Part shown: piece by piece, positions 56,915-64,000 of the stretch
How positions within the stretch are numbered: position 1 is the first letter of the stretch
Layout of the letters: every line of letters begins with the position of its first letter
NCBI GenBank assembly: GCA_031213475.1
Contig: JARUPZ010000002.1
Location: 3,596,001-3,660,000, forward strand
Source of the DNA: Nereocystis luetkeana
Lineage: Eukaryota > Sar > Phaeophyceae > Laminariales > Laminariaceae
Length of the DNA stretch: 64,000 bases
Direction: 5' to 3'
Position numbers and translations under genes: made by a program
Notes under the pieces: generated by a model
What the model was told of the DNA's origin: nothing
The model's database searches: none
What the model saw: the letters and a program-made list of their open reading frames with translations, nothing else

Positions 56915-57474
56915 CCCCTCTAATAATGCTTTTTTACGTAAAATTTTGGGATAAAACGTACTGGATTACCTGGTACACTACTTTTTACCGGTACAGTATT
57001 TCACAGAAACAAACAGTTATAAAGTCGATTTTGGGGAGGAGGCAGCTAGGTTGGGTGCCTGGTGCGGCCTAGAGAGGTAGGTGTTTCGGCAGTTTCTTAT
57101 TCTTCTGGGCTGTAGTGCATTCTTGTAGATTCTTAGTTGCCTACCAACTTGCACTTCTCGATTTCTAATTATTATTTCTCCTCGAAGGTCAGCACAAAAT
57201 CCTAGTTGTAATTTTCAAGAAACAAACGTAAAAATTTAAGGCTTAAAATATCAACACCTACATTCTTAACTAACTGCTGTCGCGTTGCCGCTGCAAGTAA
57301 GTCCCAATAGCACATACATGGCATGCCGGTAGGTAGTTCATACGAGTACGTTCTTCTATCAATCAAATAGGAGTATCCACACATCCACAATCAAGCTTGC
57401 ATAGATAGAAACACACACGCACGCCATGAATAATTGTCAAGTAGCTTGCGTATCTCGCCAGCGATCTGATACTA
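56915..57474. other. Intergenic, nothing recognised
   Basis: A TACCTGGTA site lies at 56967. No frame or repeat family member is recognised otherwise. Confidence 0.4.
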
Positions 57475-57579
57475 TTACGGGGGACCATAGTTAATAGGAC
57501 CTATGGTATACATAAAAACCTATATATTTAACCATTTTCACCAACAATATTTGGTCCTATTAATTATGGGCCCCCGTAA
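57475..57579. mobile_element. Mariner-type MITE family A copy
   Basis: TA flanks both sides; ends TTACGGGGGACCATAGTT and ATTATGGGCCCCCGTAA. It is 105 bp and nearly identical to the 21562 copy apart from a few bases. Confidence 0.9.
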
Positions 57580-59389
57580 TACTCGTAATTTAACCGCGTT
57601 TTCTGTCTCTAGAAGTTGAGCATCAACTATCCAATCAGTCGAACGCACAGCTGGCGTATTGGGCCTGTTCTATATATTGTTTATAGTGTAGGGGCTGTGC
57701 ACAATTATTTACGATGACGTATATGCGCATATAGGAATCACAGCTGAAGTTTACAAGTTAGTTGTATGGTAGGCCGTTCGCGCGTACCAGTGGTATTCTG
57801 TACCAGTTATGTATGTATGTATGTAATTGATATAGGTCAGTGACTATAAGATCCTAGGCGGTCTAAATAATCACGCCGCATGTGCGATCCGTTCTTCTCA
57901 GCAGATCCAACGAAAATGAAGGCACGTACCGGGAGGGAGTAGGGACGACACCTATTTCGGAAATTCCACGGCTTGTCCAGAAGAAGGCCGCTTAGGGTAA
58001 AACCTTCTACGAGCGAGTTAATCAGGAAAAGGAAAGTGATTTATCTTATTTTTTAAACACGCCCAAGGGTAGTTCTCAATATTTTCTGCGTACGATCAAG
58101 GCAATAATAGCAAGGGGGGTATTCCCGTTTTTGCTCACTATTATGTATCAATCGCTTGAGTCACTCTGCACCTCGCTCAAAATGGTACCCCAAGATTTTT
58201 TGTTGGCCTAGAATCGTATCAATCCCTATGACGAGTTCATTATTAGAGGTAGCGACTTCCAAAAACAGATAATCTTCTAGAAAATTGCGAAGAAAAGGGA
58301 TACCTATTCGCGTCAGGTCTTCAAATTTACCCCCCTAGCGCAGCCTTCGCCGTTACTTTAGACCTACTTAAACCCGCCACTCGCTATTTTAGTCCAATCA
58401 CATCCATCCTCGCCCGAGTCAGGACGCAATCCTCGTTTCGATGCTCTTCTTTCCGCCGCGCTACCCACGGCATGGTTTTCCGTTCGTTCTTCAACGCAAC
58501 TTGTAACTATCCACGAGCGTGCGGGCACTGGAAATGCCGTTCGTTCGACGTCATAGCGCTCAAGTTCGGCTAGACGGCAACCTTACGGCTCCGTCTGCGG
58601 CAGCAGGTCTCGCCGCTCTTAGCCAAGATTTTCCCTTCCACCGCATGCGGGATGTTCTTGTGCCGAATCCCAGAGACGACAACGTCCTACAGTCCAACTT
58701 ATTTTCAAGCAAAACGGAAAACGCCCGTGGATAACGTTCGACTCTGTACGATCGACGCGACTTCTTCCCTTTGTATTGCCGCCTTTTGAGGCTACCGCTT
58801 GCTGCGTTGTCGGACATGCTTCCAATGAACCTTCCCAATTTACACCCTCTCCTCTTCTAATTCCGGGCAATGCGGGCGGAACCGACTTATTTTTGGCTGC
58901 CTCTGACGAGCTTTATTTCCGGAACAACCACGACGACATCATCTGCAATAAGGGTAGGCCACAACATGTCCAATTGCTTATACTCTCGTTGATACTTCCA
59001 TTTCTCCTCTTGGTCGTTCTTTGTCGAATTCATTCTCCACCGTTCAACATGTTTTTTATTTTCCCTCCTCTCTACTGTTCCTGTAGGTTCCTGCGATAAT
59101 TCCTGCCACAATCCGAATCCTGTCCATGTGCATTTTTTGCGCCCAGGACCATACTTGTCACGTTCCTGGTCAAGCCTCTGCAACGTCTTCGTGCCACAGG
59201 TAATACCATCTTGATTCCCTTCAGAAGCATTGACTAACTTTGTCGTATAGGCTACTTCTAGCACGCAGTGTGTACTGGTGGGCACGTATTTCCCATTGAT
59301 TGGCAGATATCGTCGTGTGCTTCGTTCAATCATATTCACTTTATGCAATGCTGGCATTCGCGTCCGCTTGCCTTGTACGCTTACAGCAT
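57580..59389. other. Intergenic, possibly decayed element
   Basis: No gene is recognised. About 57910-58020 matches 28600-28710 in reverse (GGCACGTACCGGGAGGGA, CACGGCTTGTCC), a further dispersed repeat. Open frames at 58519-58734 and 58776-59099 precede the helicase relic in the same direction and could be its upstream remains, but no Walker A motif is visible. Confidence 0.35.
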
Positions 59390-60340
59390 TTATTTCCTGG
59401 TGAAGTTACGGTCCTCGCTGGAGACGGGCGCCAAATTCCTCCGGTAGTTCCGGGTGGAGGCCAGTCAGATATATATATATATATGTGCCACCTCCATTAT
59501 GGCCAGTTCATACTATCGCCACAACGTCTCAAAGTGCGCGATGTTGCCAAGAAAATAATAAACAGGGAGGACCCCTCGTTTTCTTCGATGGTGGATAGAA
59601 TAATAGGCCACGGAGTTCTTCGCCCGGATCCGGATAGACTTGTCAATATTCCTGGAGTTCTTTACCGAGCTTACCTTAGAATATTCCCTTGTCTTCGGCC
59701 TCCCCCCCACAGTTGTTTGCGGATCCCGTTGCTTGTTCAAAGCACTGTGTTGCTACTTGTGTTGCTACTTTGCACAACGACAACGTTGATACTATTAACG
59801 ATCTCGTCCTCAGTAGGGTTGCTGGCGAACTGCACACTCTCCAAGGCCGGGCGCTGTTAAACCACGAATTACTTGAGTGTGGCATGAACGATGCCTTTGC
59901 TATGACTGATTACTTATCTACCCTTCGACATGACGGCGTACCGTCTGACATTTATAGCTAAAAGTAGGAGTGTGCGTTGTACTCGCTAGACGGTTAGACG
60001 TGTCAGCTGGTTTGACGAATGGGGCTAAAGTTATCGTGTTGGGTGTCTTGCCTTACACCTCGTAGGTCTCAACTTTAAATTATGACACAACTAATTAGAT
60101 TCCCAGGATCACATGTTATTTCATTACATAGCGACGTGTAGATGTTAAGCGTGTTCAGTTCCCCGTTCGTTTTGTATTTCGCGGATACTGTCCACCGTAG
60201 CCAAGGCCATACATTGGACACAGTCTTCTTCTATGGTTTACGCAGAAGATTATGTTTTCATGCACGGGTGCTTCTCTGTTGGCCTATCAAGAGTAAAGCG
60301 ATCCGATGACACCATAATCTTGACCACCGAGACTAGAATT
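59390..60340 (+). pseudogene. Broken Pif1-type helicase, C-terminal part
   Basis: The sequence shows the SF1B helicase pattern in order. These are GEVTVLAGDGRQIPPVVPGG (motif III region) near 59400, TINDLVLSRVAGELHT near 59785, LKVGVCVVLARRLDVSAGL near 59960, DTVHRSQGHTLDTV (motif V) near 60190, and VGLSRVKRSDD (motif VI) near 60275. The pieces lie in different frames with stops between (after VLPYTS near 60058). The ATP-binding loop and N-terminus are missing. Such genes occur as Helitron helicases and as host Pif1; without the Rep domain I cannot decide, though the transposon-rich setting favours a Helitron. Confidence 0.8.
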
Positions 60341-60853
60341 TGCCCCTAAAAACTTTGCTCTAGGACTGCCAACGTCGAATACTCTTTACTACGTAAATTG
60401 TAACTGCTGTAGATTTCTGCACCATTTACTCTACTGGTCCGGGTTTTAAAAGTAGACGTCGCCATCATTTTATCTTGAAAAGAGTTGTCGATTGAAGACT
60501 TCTTCTTCATCTAAGGACAGTTATTGCGGCTACAAGTAGCCTATCGAGTGGCTATCGATTCTGACCATAGCCGTATTGTTATGGTATCCCATTTCCCCTG
60601 TTGCGACGTTATCGTTTGTAGCAATCGTCCTCTAATCATACCTGGCCGGCGTTATCGTCTGCTGTTCTGATGAGCGCCTCGCCCTTCGTTCAGAACACAT
60701 CCAGGCGAGGAAAACCGCAACAATACAAGAGCTTTTACAATCGTCAAGCACCTCGTGTGAGTGACCAGAACAGAGCCAAAGGCATCAAGCTGCTAGCAGT
60801 AGTCGGTCCCTAGGTCCATACTGCCTTACAAGTAACACTGGCGTCGTCGACTA
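60341..60853. other. Noncoding gap
   Basis: No gene is recognised downstream of the helicase relic. No Helitron 3' hairpin with CTAG end could be identified with confidence. Confidence 0.4.
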
Positions 60854-60958
60854 TTACGGGGGACCATAGTTAATAGGACCAAATATTGTTATTAAAAATT
60901 GTTAAATATATAGGTTTTTATGTATACCATAGGTCCTATTAACTATGGTCCCCCGTAA
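60854..60958. mobile_element. Mariner-type MITE family A copy
   Basis: TA flanks; ends TTACGGGGGACCATAGTT and AACTATGGTCCCCCGTAA pair without mismatch over 28 bp. This is among the best-preserved copies. Confidence 0.92.
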
Positions 60959-61099
60959 TAGACGCTTTTGGTGCCTGTTCAAGGTCTGATTTTGTTTTCT
61001 CCGTTGACAAATTCGGCTTTTCGCTCTTGAAGTCTGTTTTTTTCGGCTTCTTGCTTGTAATTTGATGTCTTCTCCTTTTGGTGATTGTTTTCGAGAGTA

Positions 61100-64000
61100 T
61101 GATATCCGCCGGTTCACCAGCGCGTCGCGCGGTCAGACTGATGCAGCAGCCGCTATAGGTTTTGCGCGCTGTTGGTCCGTGCGACGCAGGGGATTTTTCG
61201 TATTCTCCCGGTCTACCTGGTTATTTGCTTGTAGGCAACTCGAGCATCTGTGTCACTGCTGATGTTTTTGGTAGTGCCACAGTCCCTCTGTCACTGCTTG
61301 CAGCAGGTAGACCCTCGTTCCTTTCACCCATGCTTGCCGCTGATTCGACTCAGCAGTCCGCCGCAAGGCCGGACACAGCAGCAAGCGCGCTGGCCCCAAA
61401 ACGACACTCCGGGCAGCCTGGCAGCAGGATAGTCGGCCGCGCCTCTCTCGGGTGTATGATGTCCGTCACGCTAAATATCCGACATTTTTCTCGTGGTCGG
61501 CTCGGCCCCCCTCATTCCTCCCATGCCCTGCATGCAGCGCCCTCTATTTCTAGTATGAACACGGATAGTTTCGATGCAAGATTATATGTTAGTGAGGGGG
61601 GACCCGAGGGCGTTTGGCCCTCGTACTCACCTCTCCCTCTGCTCATGGCACCCGAGCCCGGCACAGTTGTTCCATCTGTAACCGTGCTTGGCCCTCGTAC
61701 GCGCTCGCAGACAAGACGCCCCACGGCGCGCAAGCCGCGCGCTCCTCGGACTACCTCCCCTTCGGGGGATTCTCCCCAGCCCTTCATCGACCCTTTCCCG
61801 ACATTGCCGACTCAACCCACCACTGATGCGTTCACGCCTGCTTCGCCCTTGCTTTGTACCCTCCCTCCCTCCCTAGGCTCCTCGACGTACCAGCACGACA
61901 GCCGCTCTCCCCGAGGTACCGTCACCCGCAGAGATCGAATTCATCGAATCTGTCGAGCGATACACGCGTTCCGATTGGGCGCGTGAACAATGCACTGAAC
62001 CGGTTTGTGACGCCGCCATTCGGTATCTTCTCTTTGGCAGTCCGTCCGTCGTCCCCGACGATTTCCTCCTACACCTGGCGCCTCAGAAACCCCCCGTTGT
62101 CCGAAGTGCTCTCCTTAGCCAAAAAATGATGATTTTACACAGATGACGACGGTGTCCTCCTGCTCGTGCGGAAATTGACGCCCCCCGCTCTGGCTTGCAC
62201 CGACAAGCCTGGCGGACGTGCCGCTCGCCTTTTGGACGACGAGCCTATGCAAAACTACGTCCCGCTGCATATGCGTCCATGGATTATGCAAGCCTGCCAT
62301 ACAAACGCCTCCTGCCACCTCGGCGTCGCTCAAACGCTCTCGATGCTCGAACGTTTTTATTGGTGGATTGGCATGAGCATCTGCACGCGGTGGTCGCTTC
62401 ATCGTTGCCTTCAATGCCAGGCGCGCAAGTCTTCCAGACAAGCGATACGTCGGCCCATTCTCTCCCTGCCGCTACCATCCGGCTCTGGTGTCGCGGTGAG
62501 CGTCGACTAATTCGGTCCCCTTCCCGTCACACCTCGAGGCAACTGCTACATTCTTCTCTTCACGGATAGGTTCAACCGGCGCGCAGACATGTGTGCCGTC
62601 TCAGCTGCGGAATTCACGGCTGATGGCACCGCCGACATCTTAGTCAATAAGTACATACCTCTTTGGGGGTATCCGGTCAGCCTCCTCTCCGACAATAGAC
62701 TGCATTTGTGCTCCAAGCTGTCATATGCCGTGAACAAACTTCTGGGAATGCGAAAAATCGCCACCAGCCCCTATCATCCCAGCGGCAACGGCGGCGTCGA
62801 GCGCGTCAACCACACCATGGCTCAAATGAACCGATGGTCTGCAACAAACGACAGGACGACCGGGACATACATTTGCCGCACGTCGAGTTTACTTACAACA
62901 CTCCCGCCAGTGCCACCGCTGGGTTGGCTCCCAATGAAGTGCACATGAACCGCCTCCCCCGCCTTCCCCTCACCATCTTCGGACAACACTACGCCCGAGG
63001 CCACCAAAGCCTCGCCCTCGACCAACTGGAATACTGCGACCTCGCCGCCGACCGCCAACGGCGTGCGTATGCGCTGGTGCGGGAACAACACGCTACCACA
63101 GTCTCTCTCGTGGAGCGCCGTAACTCAGCGCTCTCAGACGCCTTCAAACAACGCCCTACCTACACCATCGGTAACTGGGTATGGGTCTACAACACCGCTT
63201 CCACCATTCGCCGGGGCGCGAAGTATGGCACCGACGACAAGGTTCTCAAGGCGAAGCTATCGCTCAACCGGACAGACCCATTCAAGATATTAGCTGTCGG
63301 CCCCGCGCCTTCCGACTCGATGGCGGACGGTCGCCCTTTGCCCACCAAATTGCTATACTTGGACCTTCCGAATGACATGCCGGGCGCCGACGCCCGCTGT
63401 CGCGTGTCGGTAGCCCGCTGCAAACTTTGTACCAACCCACATGACACAACCGACCTTCCCCGATACCTCCCCGCTGGAATAACGCAAAACGTCCTCAACA
63501 ACCATACCACTAAGTCCCCCCCGTTCCACGTCACCGCCGACGACATTTCCGTGCCCATGGAGCGTTTGGAGGTCGACAAGATTTCCAGCCACCGGTCAGT
63601 ACGAGGCCGGGCCGGAATCATCGCCGTTCTCTACGAAACACACTGGAAAGGCCTCCTCCGGCCGTTTTGGGAACGCGAATCGGACCTCCTTCACTCTCGT
63701 CAACACATCCTCGACTACTGGGCCGGCGCGCCCCTGCAACTTCGACAGGCTAACAGGGCGCACCGCTGTATGCGCGGGGGTGCCGCTCAACGCGAGCTCG
63801 CCCGCGGCAAGGGCGCCCGTTTTCTGCCTCCTGGTTACAGCTACGTCGACCAGCAAACGTGGACTCGCCGGTTCAGCGGCACCACCTTGCCTATCAGTGC
63901 TCACTTTTGGTAGAAGGGTCAAGATCATTTTTGGTGGCTCGCAAAAATTTCCGCTCGCACTTCAACACCTGGACAGTACATCGTGAGCTTCTTGGACGAC
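61100..64000 (+). mobile_element. Ty3/gypsy retrotransposon fossil, pol region, runs off end
   Basis: This is a plus-strand Ty3/gypsy fragment. In order I see a proline/serine-rich segment of uncertain identity, the integrase zinc-binding (HHCC-type) region near 62290-62440, the catalytic core, the conserved region after the core, and a C-terminal chromo-like segment, continuing past the window end. One uninterrupted frame of about 400 codons covers the last part, but several breaks (about four) lie upstream, so the copy is broken. It is younger or better preserved than the related fossil at 1709-3381. LTRs are not seen within the window. Confidence 0.88.

Overview
This window is repeat-dense nuclear DNA from a eukaryote. 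The evidence is GT-AG introns in conserved phases, a tRNA-headed SINE with an A-rich tail, a LINE with a YADD reverse transcriptase box, hAT, PIF/Harbinger-, mariner- and piggyBac-type elements, Ty3/gypsy fossils and short TTAGGG runs. I cannot fix the lineage from sequence alone; an alga, stramenopile or other protist seems most likely. Base composition is near neutral and host coding density is very low.

Layout. 0-3.6 kb: a truncated MITE, LTR-like blocks and a broken Ty3/gypsy relic on the minus strand. 3.6-6.5 kb: a swarm of the palindrome ACTTCCATGGAAGT carrying a MITE, flanked by mariner-type MITEs. 6.8-20 kb: the main host content, two intact-looking seven-exon genes for a bacterial-type protein with two GNAT (N-acetyltransferase) domains. 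They are convergent, with stops at 10206 and 15950; every exon has the same length and phase in both copies. The 5.7 kb between them holds unrecognised, coding-like stretches. 20-30 kb: intergenic DNA with clustered TACCWGGTA sites, several MITEs and a satellite built on TTGCGCAG. 29-45 kb: layered transposon debris, including a tandemly duplicated TIR element, a hAT relic hosting another TIR element, a Harbinger-type MITE inserted into its own kind, SINE copies, a large inverted duplication and piggyBac-type MITEs sharing a TTAA. 45-48 kb: a LINE relic, then a CCATGG/GGCATGCC palindrome swarm with TTAGGG repeats. 48-61 kb: mostly noncoding, with a 0.4 kb direct duplication, a GTATGGTACC-rich tract, an acidic open frame and a broken Pif1-type helicase. 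61-64 kb: a second Ty3/gypsy fossil of the same lineage as the first, on the plus strand and running off the end.

The signals least explained by known features are: (1) 32 exact copies of the 9-mer TACCWGGTA where about 0.5 is expected, sometimes in 7-bp tandem; (2) several loci each filled with a different short palindrome at irregular spacing; (3) the convergent twin GNAT genes. Most other open frames are not convincing genes, and I list few of them.
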